Source: Rhodospirillales bacterium (GTDB lineage: Bacteria > Pseudomonadota > Alphaproteobacteria > Reyranellales > Reyranellaceae). From it: a stretch of 64,000 bases of DNA. This document shows positions 16,940 through 24,613 of the stretch, one piece after another. How positions within the stretch are numbered: the first letter of the stretch is position 1; each line of letters starts with the position of its first letter. The stretch lies in assembly GCA_016185145.1 (NCBI GenBank), contig JACPOB010000099.1, positions 1-64,000 on the forward strand. Direction: 5' to 3'. A program made the position numbers and the translations under genes. The notes beneath the pieces are model-generated. The model did not search any database. It was not told where the DNA came from and saw only the letters and a list, made by a program, of their open reading frames with translations.

Positions 16940-18252
16940 TCGGCAAGTACCGCGGCAACCGGCAGGCCCTCTCGTCCCTGGTGCGCGAGACCGAGGTCCA
17001 TCGCGACCTCTATCTCGATCAGGAGCTGTTCGAGCTGGAGATGGAGCATCTCTTCGCCAACACCTGGATCTATGTCGGCCATGAGAGCCAGGTGCCCAAG
17101 GTCGGCGACTATTACGCCACCACGATCGGCACGCAGCCCGTCATCATGGTGCGCAGCGCCGAGGACAGCATAAACGTCTTCTACAATCGCTGCCCGCACA
17201 AGGGCACGCGCCTCACCGGCGAGGCCTGCGGCAACACCGGACGCTTCTTCCGCTGCCCTTATCATGCCTGGACGTTCCGCCTCGACGGCAGCCTGGCCGG
17301 CATTCCGCTGAAGAGCGGCTACGACAATACGGGCTTCGCCGAGAGCCACGGCGCGCGCGGCATGACGGCGGTGCGCCACGTCCACAATTATCGCGGCTTC
17401 GTCTTCGGCAAGCTGTCCGACGCCGGGCCGGACTTCGACGGGTTCTTCGGCGAGGCGCTGACCAGCCTGGACAACATGATCGACCGATCGCCGGTCGGGA
17501 AGCTCGAGGTCGCGGGCGGCGTGCTGCGCTACATGCACGACTGCAACTGGAAAATGCTGGTCGAGAACCAGACCGACACCTGCCATCCCATGATCGCCCA
17601 TCAGTCGTCGGCCGGCACGGCGATCGACGTGTGGAAGGCGGCCCCCGAGGGCACCAGGAAGCCGATGGCGGTCGAGATCTACGCGCCGTTCATGAGCTCC
17701 TACGAGTTCTTCCAGACCATGGGCATCCGCATCTGGGACAATGGCCACGGCCATACCGGCGTGTCGCACTCCATCCATTCCGACTATTCGGCGATCCCGG
17801 GCTACTTCGAGCAGATGACGGCGGCGTACGGCGAAGCGCGCGCCAAGGCGATCCTGGGCGAGAACCGCCACAACACCGTCTATTTCCCCAACGTGATGCT
17901 GAAGGGGCCGATCCAGCTGCTGCGCATCTTCAAGCCGGTCGCGGCCAACAAGACGCTGGTCGAGAGCTGGACGTTCCGCCTGGTCGGTGCGCCCGACATG
18001 CTGCTGGAACGCACGGTGATGTACAACCGGCTGGTCAATGCACCGACCTCGATCGTGGGTCACGACGATCTCGAAGTCTACGGGCGTGCCCAGGCGGGGT
18101 TGGCCAGCAACGGCAACGAATGGGTCAACGTGCAGCGGCTCTACTCCGCCGACGAGCCGGGGCAGTGCAACGTCGTGATCGACGGCACGTCGGAATGGCA
18201 GATGCGCAACCAGTTCCGCGCCTGGACGAAATTCATGACCATGAGTTTGTAG
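16936..18252 (+). CDS. Aromatic-ring-hydroxylating dioxygenase, alpha (Rieske) subunit
   Basis: A 438-residue Rieske non-heme iron oxygenase. The [2Fe-2S] ligands are CPH near residues 86-88 and CPYH near 106-109. The mononuclear iron site is visible as ENQTDTCHPMIAH (Asp, His, His region near 208-222). It hydroxylates an aromatic ring using O2 and electrons from a ferredoxin. The ATG overlaps the iorB stop (ATGA). No dedicated ferredoxin or ferredoxin reductase gene is nearby. The alpha subunit is followed by a palindromic repeat and then its small beta partner. The substrate is not evident; co-location with indole/anthranilate-type genes suggests an indole derivative. Confidence 0.9.
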   Translation: MIGKYRGNRQALSSLVRETEVHRDLYLDQELFELEMEHLFANTWIYVGHESQVPKVGDYYATTIGTQPVIMVRSAEDSINVFYNRCPHKGTRLTGEACGNTGRFFRCPYHAWTFRLDGSLAGIPLKSGYDNTGFAESHGARGMTAVRHVHNYRGFVFGKLSDAGPDFDGFFGEALTSLDNMIDRSPVGKLEVAGGVLRYMHDCNWKMLVENQTDTCHPMIAHQSSAGTAIDVWKAAPEGTRKPMAVEIYAPFMSSYEFFQTMGIRIWDNGHGHTGVSHSIHSDYSAIPGYFEQMTAAYGEARAKAILGENRHNTVYFPNVMLKGPIQLLRIFKPVAANKTLVESWTFRLVGAPDMLLERTVMYNRLVNAPTSIVGHDDLEVYGRAQAGLASNGNEWVNVQRLYSADEPGQCNVVIDGTSEWQMRNQFRAWTKFMTMSL

Positions 18253-18268
18253 ATGGCATTGCAAGACA

Positions 18269-18377
18269 ACCTCACCCTGAGGAGCGCACGCAGTGCGCGT
18301 CTCGAAGGGTGGGATACACCGAAGCAGGTTGCCATCCTTCGAGACGCGGCCCGTTGGGCCGCTCCTCAGGGTGAGGT
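18269..18377. repeat. Palindromic repeat, family A, copy 1
   Basis: A 109-base element with outer arms ACCTCACCCTGAGGAGCG (18269-18286) and its exact complement (18360-18377), and inner arms GCGTCTCGAAGGGTGG / CCATCCTTCGAGACGC. A second copy of the same 109-base length is at 18906-19014. This type of repeat is dispersed in many alphaproteobacterial genomes. The right edge reads GGGTGAGGTG. Its GAGGTG lies five bases before the ATG of the dioxygenase beta subunit and looks like that gene's Shine-Dalgarno sequence. Confidence 0.88.
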
Positions 18378-18383
18378 GTTCTC

Positions 18384-18869
18384 ATGACTACCATTCCCAC
18401 CGACCAGCAGTTGATCGACTTCGTCGTGCGCGAGGCGCGGCTTCTGGACGAGCAGCGCCTGGACGATTGGCTCGCTCTCTTCACCGAGGACGGCCACTAC
18501 TGGATGCCGGTCGAATGGGGCCAGACCGACCCGCGGCTGACCACCTCGCTGATGTACGAGGACAAGCTGCTGCTGAAGATCCGCGTCGACCGGCTGAAGG
18601 GCAAGGCGACGTACAGCCAGAGCCCCAAGAGCCGCTGCCATCACGTGTTGCAGTCGCCGCAGGTCGACGAGCGCGACGACCGCGAGCGACGGTACGTGAC
18701 CTGGACGCCGCTGCACTATGTCGAAAGCCGCGCCGACGAGCAGACGCTCTATGCCGCGTGGGCGACGCACCATCTCACCGTGGTCGACGATGCGATCAGG
18801 ATTCGGCTCAAGCGCGTCGATCTCGTCAACTGCGATGCTGCGCTGGGCAGCATCCAGCTTTTTGTGTGA
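18384..18869 (+). CDS. Aromatic-ring-hydroxylating dioxygenase, beta (small) subunit
   Basis: A 161-residue member of the small-subunit/NTF2-like fold. The N-terminus has the usual E-A-x-L-L-D-E-x-R-x-x-D-W-L-x-L-F-x-E-D-G-x-Y-W-M-P pattern (residues 17-43), and R-S-R-C-H-H-type and H-H-L-T-type segments follow. It pairs with the alpha subunit at 16936-18252 to give the alpha3beta3 oxygenase; it has no redox centre. The start ATG 18384 is preceded by GAGGTG supplied by the end of the palindromic repeat. It is separated from the alpha gene by 131 bases that are almost wholly repeat. Confidence 0.88.
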   Translation: MTTIPTDQQLIDFVVREARLLDEQRLDDWLALFTEDGHYWMPVEWGQTDPRLTTSLMYEDKLLLKIRVDRLKGKATYSQSPKSRCHHVLQSPQVDERDDRERRYVTWTPLHYVESRADEQTLYAAWATHHLTVVDDAIRIRLKRVDLVNCDAALGSIQLFV

Positions 18870-18905
18870 GCCGGGCCGTCATGGCACCCAGCCGCTCCAC
18901 CACCT

Positions 18906-19014
18906 ACCTCACCCTGAGGAGCGCCCGGAGGGCGCGTCTCGAAGGGTGGGCAACAACACGACTGGTTCCCACCCTTCGAGACGCCGCGCTTCGCGCGGCT
19001 CCTCAGGGTGAGGT
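18906..19014. repeat. Palindromic repeat, family A, copy 2
   Basis: A 109-base element with the same outer arms (ACCTCACCCTGAGGAGCG and complement) and inner GCGTCTCGAAGGGTGG / CCACCCTTCGAGACGC arms as the copy at 18269-18377. The central loops differ, as in diverged copies of one mobile repeat. The two copies bracket the dioxygenase beta gene in the same orientation. Recombination between them could delete that gene. Confidence 0.88.
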
Positions 19015-19029
19015 GGTGGGTGTTCGCCG

Positions 19030-20211
19030 ATGAGGTCCAGACCCTGCAGACAACCCTACGACGGTGTCGTCGTGGCGGCGCCCGTCACGGTTCCCTATCG
19101 CCGCTATTCGACCAACACGGCGCACTGGTGGGTCGGCCGCGCGGTCCGTGAGGTGGTGAAAAAGGCGGGCCTCAGGAGCGCTGACATCGACGGTCTTTCG
19201 CTCTCGAGCTTCACCGTCGGCCCCGACACCGCGGTCGGCCTGACGCAGCACCTGGGTCTCTCGCCGCGCTGGCTCGACCATGTGCCGCTGGGCGGCGCGA
19301 GCGGCGTCGTGGCGCTGCGCCGGGCGGCACGTGCGGTGCAGTGCGGCGATGCGGAGTTCGTGGTCTGCGTCGCCGGTGACACCAATCAGGTGGACTCCTT
19401 CCGCCGCATGCTGTCGACCTTTTCGCGTTTCGCGCAGGACGCCGTCTATCCCTACGGCTCGGGCGGGCCCAATTCGGGCTTCGCGCTGATCACGCGCAAC
19501 TACATGAAGCATTACGGCGCCACGCGCGAGGATTTCGGCAAGATCTGCGTCGCCCAGCGCGACAATGCGCTGAAATTCCCCTTCGCGCTGATGAAGAAGC
19601 CGCTGACGCTCGACGAGTATCTCGGCGCCCGCGCCATCTCCGATCCCATCCATTTGTTCGACTGCGTCATGCCCTGCGCCGGCGCCGAAGCCTTCCTGGT
19701 CTGCCGAGAGGACGTGGCGCGCTCGCTGGGCCTTCAGTCGGCGCGGCTGCTGGCCACCATCGAGCGGCACAACGCCTTCCCGGACGACCCGATCCAGTAT
19801 CGCGGCGGTTGGGCGCTCGACATCGACGAGTTCTACGCAATGGCGGGCGTGACGGCGGAGGACGTGGACTTCGTGCAGACCTACGACGACTACCCGGTGA
19901 TCTGCATGATGCAGATGGAAGACCTGGGGTTCTGCGGCAAGGGCGAGGGGCCCGAGTTCGTCCGCTCGCATACGCTGACGGCCGACGGCACGTTCCCTCA
20001 CAACGTCTCGGGTGGCCAGCTCTCGGTCGGGCAGGCGGGCGCGGCCGGCGGCTTTCTCGGTCTGGTCGAAGCCGTGCGCCAGCTCTCGGGCGCGACGCTC
20101 GGTGCGGCGGTGCCCGATGCCGAGATCGGGCTGGTCTCGGGCTTCGGCATGATCACCTACGACCGCGGTCTGGCGAGCGGCGCCGCGCTGCTGGCGGGAG
20201 GCAACGCATGA
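19030..20211 (+). CDS. Thiolase-like protein (acetyl-CoA acetyltransferase/lipid-transfer type), possible retro-aldolase
   Basis: A 393-residue thiolase-fold protein of the SCP-x/nonspecific-lipid-transfer group. Where biosynthetic thiolases have the nucleophilic Cys, the sequence reads GGASGVVALR (near residues 87-96), with Ser or Ala instead. Other conserved parts are YGSGGPNSGFAL near 139-150, TYDDYPV near 286 and NVSGGQLSVGQAG near 325-337. Cys-less members such as Ltp2 pair with a DUF35 protein and perform retro-aldol cleavage of beta-hydroxyacyl-CoA esters. The next gene encodes exactly such a DUF35 domain and overlaps it (ATGA). Start ATG 19030 is tentative; an in-frame GTG cluster lies about 35 bases downstream. 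Confidence 0.8.
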   Translation: MRSRPCRQPYDGVVVAAPVTVPYRRYSTNTAHWWVGRAVREVVKKAGLRSADIDGLSLSSFTVGPDTAVGLTQHLGLSPRWLDHVPLGGASGVVALRRAARAVQCGDAEFVVCVAGDTNQVDSFRRMLSTFSRFAQDAVYPYGSGGPNSGFALITRNYMKHYGATREDFGKICVAQRDNALKFPFALMKKPLTLDEYLGARAISDPIHLFDCVMPCAGAEAFLVCREDVARSLGLQSARLLATIERHNAFPDDPIQYRGGWALDIDEFYAMAGVTAEDVDFVQTYDDYPVICMMQMEDLGFCGKGEGPEFVRSHTLTADGTFPHNVSGGQLSVGQAGAAGGFLGLVEAVRQLSGATLGAAVPDAEIGLVSGFGMITYDRGLASGAALLAGGNA

Positions 20212-21449
20212 CCGAGCCACTGGTCCGCCCCAAGCGCAAGAATCCACTCAAGAAGACGCGCGTTCCGCTGCTGCCGCAGGGCGTGCGCAGCCGTACCGCG
20301 CTGGGCTTGACGGAGGCCGCCGCTGAAGGCCGCTTCCGGCTGCAAGTCTGCGCCGAGTGCGCCGCGGTGATCTATCCGCCGCGCGATGCCTGCCCGCGCT
20401 GCCTGTCGGCGCGCCTGCCGTTCCGCGATGTCGACAACCGCGGCACCTTGCTGGCCGAGACGACGATCCGCACGTCGACCGACGTCTATTTCCGCGAGCG
20501 CATGCCGTGGCGCATCGGCACCGTGCAGCTCGATGCCGGCCCGTCGATCGTGGCGCATCTGCACGGCGACCTGCGCGAGGGCGAGCGCACGCGACTGCAA
20601 TTGAAGATCGACAAGTCGAGCCAGGCCATCGCCATGGCGTTGCCCGCGGAGGACACCCCGAACATGGCCGACGACCCGCAGTGGCGCGAACTCACCTGCG
20701 ACCCCAAGTTCCGCCGCGTGCTGATCACCGACGGCCGCACCGCCGTCGGCCAGGCGCTGGCCGAGGCCTGCTCCAAGGCAGGCGCCAGCGTGGTCTTCGT
20801 CGGCATCGCCGATCCCTGGAAGCCGTTCCCCGGTGAGGAGAAGCTGAAGAAGCTCGAGCGCGTGGAGATCGTGGCCCTCGATCTCACCGACACGATCTCG
20901 GTCAACGAATGCGCCGGCGAGTACGCCCCGCGCGTCGACATTTTGATCAACACCGCCGAGTACGTGCGCACCGGCGGCATCATCGAGCGCAAGGGGCTGA
21001 CCGTTGCGCGCGAGGAGCTGGAGGTGCGCTATTTCGGCCTCACACGGCTCGCCCAGAGTTTCGGACCGGTGCTGCGCGCGCGCGGCGCCGACGGCGTCAA
21101 TTCGGCAGCGGCCTTCGTCAACCTGCTGTCGGTCTACGCGCTGGCGAACTGGCCGGCCTATGGCGCCTTCTCGGCGACCGAGGCGGCGTGCCTGTCGGCG
21201 GCGCAATCGCTGCGCGCCGAGCTGCGGCCGGGCGGCGTAAAGGTGCTGAACGTCTTCTTCGGACCGCTCGAGACCGAATGGTACCAGGCAGTGCCGCCGC
21301 CCAAGGTCGCGCCGTCGGCGCTGGCCAATACGACCGTGCGCGCCCTGCAGCAGGGCCTGGAGGACGTTTTCGTGGGCGACATCGCCGAGGATATCCGCGC
21401 GCGCCTGGCCGTCAGTCCCAAGGCCCTCGAGCGCGAGCTCGGCTCATGA
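20208..21449 (+). CDS. DUF35 zinc-ribbon/OB-fold protein fused to a catalytically altered SDR domain
   Basis: A 413-residue fusion. Residues about 40-150 are a DUF35 module with a rubredoxin-like zinc ribbon (CAEC near 48-51 and CPRC near 62-65) and an OB-fold. Residues about 160-413 are an SDR domain with a weak cofactor motif (ITDGRTAVGQAL near 172). Its serine is kept (LLSVYA). The Tyr-x-x-x-Lys pair reads FSATE, with Phe and Glu in place of Tyr and Lys. The SDR half is therefore probably not a normal oxidoreductase and may be structural or CoA-binding. It overlaps the thiolase-like gene upstream and the cyclase gene downstream (ATGA both times). Joint action with the thiolase-like protein is expected. 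Confidence 0.82.
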   Translation: MTEPLVRPKRKNPLKKTRVPLLPQGVRSRTALGLTEAAAEGRFRLQVCAECAAVIYPPRDACPRCLSARLPFRDVDNRGTLLAETTIRTSTDVYFRERMPWRIGTVQLDAGPSIVAHLHGDLREGERTRLQLKIDKSSQAIAMALPAEDTPNMADDPQWRELTCDPKFRRVLITDGRTAVGQALAEACSKAGASVVFVGIADPWKPFPGEEKLKKLERVEIVALDLTDTISVNECAGEYAPRVDILINTAEYVRTGGIIERKGLTVAREELEVRYFGLTRLAQSFGPVLRARGADGVNSAAAFVNLLSVYALANWPAYGAFSATEAACLSAAQSLRAELRPGGVKVLNVFFGPLETEWYQAVPPPKVAPSALANTTVRALQQGLEDVFVGDIAEDIRARLAVSPKALERELGS

Positions 21450-22252
21450 GCAGGAGCAGCGACATGGCTTCCTCCAACCTGTTGGCCTTTGCCGGCGCCA
21501 TCGCCCAGGGCGACATCGACGTCGTCGATCTCACCCACACGCTGACGCCGGAATTCCCCACCATCGTCATGCCGCCCGAGCTCGGCCAGTGCGCGCCCTT
21601 CCGCATGGAGGAGGTGTCGCGCTACGACGAGCGCGGGTCGGCCTGGTACTGGAACAACATCTCCATGGGCGAGCACACCGGCACGCATTTCGACGCGCCG
21701 GTGCACTGGATCTCCGGCAAGGACCTGCCGCACAACTCGGTCGACACGATCCCGCCCGGCGACTTCATCGCGCCGGCCGTGGTCATCGATATTTCCAGGC
21801 AGTCGGCCAGGAATCCTGACTACGAGCTCACCGTCGCCGACATCGAGGCATGGGAGAAGCAGCACGGCCGCATCGAGCCGCGCCACTGGGTCCTGTTGCG
21901 CACCGACTGGTCCAAGCGCTCCGGCCGCGAGTACGTGAACATGCAGGAGGACGGCCAGCACACGCCGGGGCCGTGCCCCGAAGCCGTGCGCTTCCTGGTC
22001 GAGGAACGCGACGTGCATGGCCTCGGCACCGAGACCATCGGCACCGATGCCGGCCAGGCCTTCCATTTCAACCCGCCGTATCCCGCGCACTATTACATGC
22101 ATGGCAAGGGCCGCTACGGCCTGCAGTGCCTGGCCAATCTCGATCTTCTGCCGCCGACAGGCTCGGTGATCCTGGCCGCGCCGCTGAAAATCCGACGCGG
22201 CTCGGGCAGCCCCTTGCGCGTGCTGGCGCTGGTGCCGCGGAGCACGCCGTGA
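21446..22252 (+). CDS. Cyclase-family metal hydrolase (isatin hydrolase/kynurenine formamidase type)
   Basis: A 268-residue protein of the cyclase family. It contains the metal-binding motif GTHFDAPVH near residues 76-84 preceded by SMGEHT, and the second histidine region near HGLGTETIGTD. Family members include Mn-dependent isatin hydrolase (isatin to isatinate) and kynurenine formamidase. The length fits isatin hydrolase-like members better than the short bacterial KynB (about 210). The first ATG (21446) overlaps the previous stop. ATG 21464 has a better AGGAG site and may be the real start, giving 262 residues. The anthranilate operon nearby makes isatin, or another N-acyl/lactam precursor, plausible. 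Confidence 0.82.
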   Translation: MSRSSDMASSNLLAFAGAIAQGDIDVVDLTHTLTPEFPTIVMPPELGQCAPFRMEEVSRYDERGSAWYWNNISMGEHTGTHFDAPVHWISGKDLPHNSVDTIPPGDFIAPAVVIDISRQSARNPDYELTVADIEAWEKQHGRIEPRHWVLLRTDWSKRSGREYVNMQEDGQHTPGPCPEAVRFLVEERDVHGLGTETIGTDAGQAFHFNPPYPAHYYMHGKGRYGLQCLANLDLLPPTGSVILAAPLKIRRGSGSPLRVLALVPRSTP

Positions 22253-22989
22253 GCGACGCCACCGCCCCCCCAACCGCCATCGTGACCGGCGCCAGCGGCG
22301 GCATCGGTGCGGCCATCGCCAGGGCGATGCTCGAGCGCGGCTATCGTGTCGTGTCGCTGGCGCTCGATAAGCCCGACTGGTCGCACCCGCATCTGGAAAG
22401 CCGCGCCGTCGACCTGTTCGATGCCGAGGCAACGGCAGAGACCGCGAAGGAAGTCGCGCGCGACCGTAGGATCACGCATATCGTCCATAATGCCGGAGTC
22501 ATCCGGCCCAATCCCGTCGACCAGGCGAAAGCGGCTGACGTCGCGGCCCTTGCCCAGCTTCATCTCGGCGCGCCCTTGACCCTGCTGTCGGCCGTGCTGC
22601 CCGGCATGAAGGAAGCAGGCTTCGGTCGAGTCGTGCTGATCTCCTCGCGCGCGGCGCTGGGCGCGCACGGCCGCACCGCCTATTCGGCCACCAAGGCCGG
22701 CATCATCGGCATGGGCCGTACCTGGGCGCTGGAGCTGGCGCCGCACGGCATCACCGTCAACATGGTGGCGCCGGGACCGATCCAGGGAACTCACATGTTC
22801 CACGAGATCGTGCCGGCGGGCAGCGAGCGCGAGACGGCGCTGGCCAATGCCATCCCGATGAAACGGCTGGGCCGGCCCGAGGACGTGGCCAACGCCGTGC
22901 TTTTCTTCGCCTCGAACGAGGCTTCGTTCGTCACCGGCCAGGTTCTCTACGTCTGCGGCGGTGCCAGCGTCGGCACTCTCGTCATTTGA
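22249..22989 (+). CDS. Short-chain dehydrogenase/reductase (SDR)
   Basis: A 246-residue classical SDR. It has TGASGGIG near residues 13-20, HNAG near 81-84, ISSRAALG with the catalytic serine near 128, and YSATK near 142-146, so the catalytic residues are complete. It starts with GTG at 22249, whose GTGA overlaps the cyclase stop; no other in-frame start with a better ribosome-binding site is seen. It is likely an NAD(P)-dependent alcohol dehydrogenase for a pathway intermediate such as a hydroxy-oxindole. Gene order, not sequence, suggests that substrate. Confidence 0.88.
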   Translation: MSDATAPPTAIVTGASGGIGAAIARAMLERGYRVVSLALDKPDWSHPHLESRAVDLFDAEATAETAKEVARDRRITHIVHNAGVIRPNPVDQAKAADVAALAQLHLGAPLTLLSAVLPGMKEAGFGRVVLISSRAALGAHGRTAYSATKAGIIGMGRTWALELAPHGITVNMVAPGPIQGTHMFHEIVPAGSERETALANAIPMKRLGRPEDVANAVLFFASNEASFVTGQVLYVCGGASVGTLVI

Positions 22990-22999
22990 AGGAGCGGCC

Positions 23000-23518
23000 A
23001 TGAGCGACGTCATCGTCAAACCGGCAGCCCCTCGCTCCCGCAACCGCGTGAACGGCGGGGTGCCCGTCGAGGGCAAGGGCCATATCGAGCTCCGGCTGTG
23101 GCTGCGCATGATCTCCTGCTCGATGAGGATGGAGAGCATCCTGAGCCAGCGCCTGCGCAAGGAGTTCAAGACCTCGATGGCGCGTTTCGACGTGATGTCG
23201 CAGCTCGAGCGTTTCCCCGACGGGCTCACCATGTCGGAGCTGTCGCGCCGGCTGATCGTGTCCAACGGCGCCATCACCGGCCTCGTAGACAAGCTCGCCG
23301 CCGCCGGCCTGGTGACCCGCCGCGAGGATCCCAAGGACCGCCGCAGCATGATCGTGCGCCTGACCCGCAAGGGCCGCGACAATTTCCTGCGCATGGCGCG
23401 GCGGCACGAGGAGTGGGTGGTGTCGATCCTGGGCGAGCTGAGCTCGGAGGCGCAGTCGGAGCTGCTGCAGAACCTGACCCTGCTGCAGCGGAATATCGAC
23501 TTGCACGGCAGGGGCTGA
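23000..23518 (+). CDS. MarR-family transcriptional regulator
   Basis: A 172-residue MarR protein with a basic N-terminal tail (PRSRNR). The DNA-binding part MSELSRRLIVSNGAITGLVDKL and the wing RREDPKDRRSMIVRLT lie near residues 78-120. The ATG at 23000 is preceded by GAAGGAG. It sits mid-operon between the SDR and the octopine-dehydrogenase-like gene. It resembles the MarR protein of the minus-strand anthranilate operon (3890-4345). Related regulators often respond to aromatic CoA esters; it is a candidate repressor of this operon at the 13156 promoter region. Confidence 0.9.
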   Translation: MSDVIVKPAAPRSRNRVNGGVPVEGKGHIELRLWLRMISCSMRMESILSQRLRKEFKTSMARFDVMSQLERFPDGLTMSELSRRLIVSNGAITGLVDKLAAAGLVTRREDPKDRRSMIVRLTRKGRDNFLRMARRHEEWVVSILGELSSEAQSELLQNLTLLQRNIDLHGRG

Positions 23519-23521
23519 CGC

Positions 23522-24613
23522 ATGCGCATTGCAGTGTTGGGCGGCGGCAACGGCTCGTTTGCGGCGGCAGGCGACTTCGCCCTGGCCGGCCACGAGGTGC
23601 GGATGTGGCGTCGCGACAAGGCGGCCGTCGAGGCGCATCGCGCCGCGGGGGACAAGGTTGACATCAAGGATTTCCGCGGCCGGCACGAGGCCCTGCTCGC
23701 CCTGGTCACCACCGACATCGCGGCCGCCGTTCGCGGCGCCGAGCTGATCGTCTGTCCCACGCCGGCCTTCGCCCAGGCCGATATCGCCAGGCTCCTCGCA
23801 CCGCATCTGGAGGACGGACAGGTCGTGTTCCTGCCGCCGGGCACGTTCGGCTCCATGCTCCTGGCGCAAGCCGCGCACCAGGCGGGCAACAAGGCGTCCG
23901 TCGCCTTTGCCGAGACCGGCACCTTGCCCTGGCTCACGCGCAAGCACGGCCCCTACGAGGTGCAGATCTCGGCGCGTGGCAAACACCTTCCGACAGGGGT
24001 CTTTCCCTTCAAGGCCGCGGACCATGCGTTGTCGGTCATCGGCCGCGCCTTTCCCGACGCCATCGAGCCGTGCGGCGACGCGCTGTCGGGTGCGCTGATG
24101 AATGCCGGTCCGATCATCCATCCGCCGTTGATCATCATGAACGCGGGGCCGCTGGAACATTTCGATCGGTGGGACATCCACAAGGAGGGCACGCAGCCCT
24201 CGATCCGGCGCGTCACCGATGCGCTCGACCGCGAGCGGGTGGCGATCCGCGAGGCGCTGGGGTACGGCGGGCCGCATTTCCCGCTGGCCGACCACTATGC
24301 CAAGACCGGCCCGGAATGGATGTACGGCCGCGGCTCGCACGAGAAGCTCACCGATTCGGGCGACTGGCGCGAGCATATCGTGCTGACGAAGCACCGCTAC
24401 ATGCTGGAGGACACGCGCATCGGCCTGTCTTTCCTTTCGTCTGTCGCGCGACTCGCCGGCACCGCGACCCCGCTGATCGATGCCTTCCGGTCGATCGGTG
24501 GCGCGGTGTGCGAGGAGGACTTCATGAAGACCGGCCGCACCCTGGCAAGCCTCGGTCTCGGCGATCTCGACCGCGCGGGCCTGCGGAAGCTGCTGCACGA
24601 GGGATTCAAATGA
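23522..24613 (+). CDS. Octopine/nopaline dehydrogenase-family NAD(P)-dependent protein
   Basis: A 363-residue protein with an N-terminal Rossmann domain (GGGNGSFAAAGDFALAGHEV pattern, residues 7-26) and an all-helical C-terminal half from about residue 185 (SGALMNAGPIIHPP). This is the architecture of the octopine/nopaline dehydrogenase family, which interconverts an imine or keto acid and a reduced product using NAD(P)H. Opines are not the expected substrate in this setting. In this aromatic operon it probably oxidises a hydroxy or secondary-amine intermediate. It starts three bases after the MarR stop and overlaps the next gene (ATGA). Confidence 0.78.
   Translation: MRIAVLGGGNGSFAAAGDFALAGHEVRMWRRDKAAVEAHRAAGDKVDIKDFRGRHEALLALVTTDIAAAVRGAELIVCPTPAFAQADIARLLAPHLEDGQVVFLPPGTFGSMLLAQAAHQAGNKASVAFAETGTLPWLTRKHGPYEVQISARGKHLPTGVFPFKAADHALSVIGRAFPDAIEPCGDALSGALMNAGPIIHPPLIIMNAGPLEHFDRWDIHKEGTQPSIRRVTDALDRERVAIREALGYGGPHFPLADHYAKTGPEWMYGRGSHEKLTDSGDWREHIVLTKHRYMLEDTRIGLSFLSSVARLAGTATPLIDAFRSIGGAVCEEDFMKTGRTLASLGLGDLDRAGLRKLLHEGFK

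Noticed and set aside
22114..23943. A minus-strand open frame of about 600 codons over the SDR and MarR genes
   Set aside because: It is a shadow with Ser/Arg-rich sequence; the plus-strand genes carry complete family motifs.
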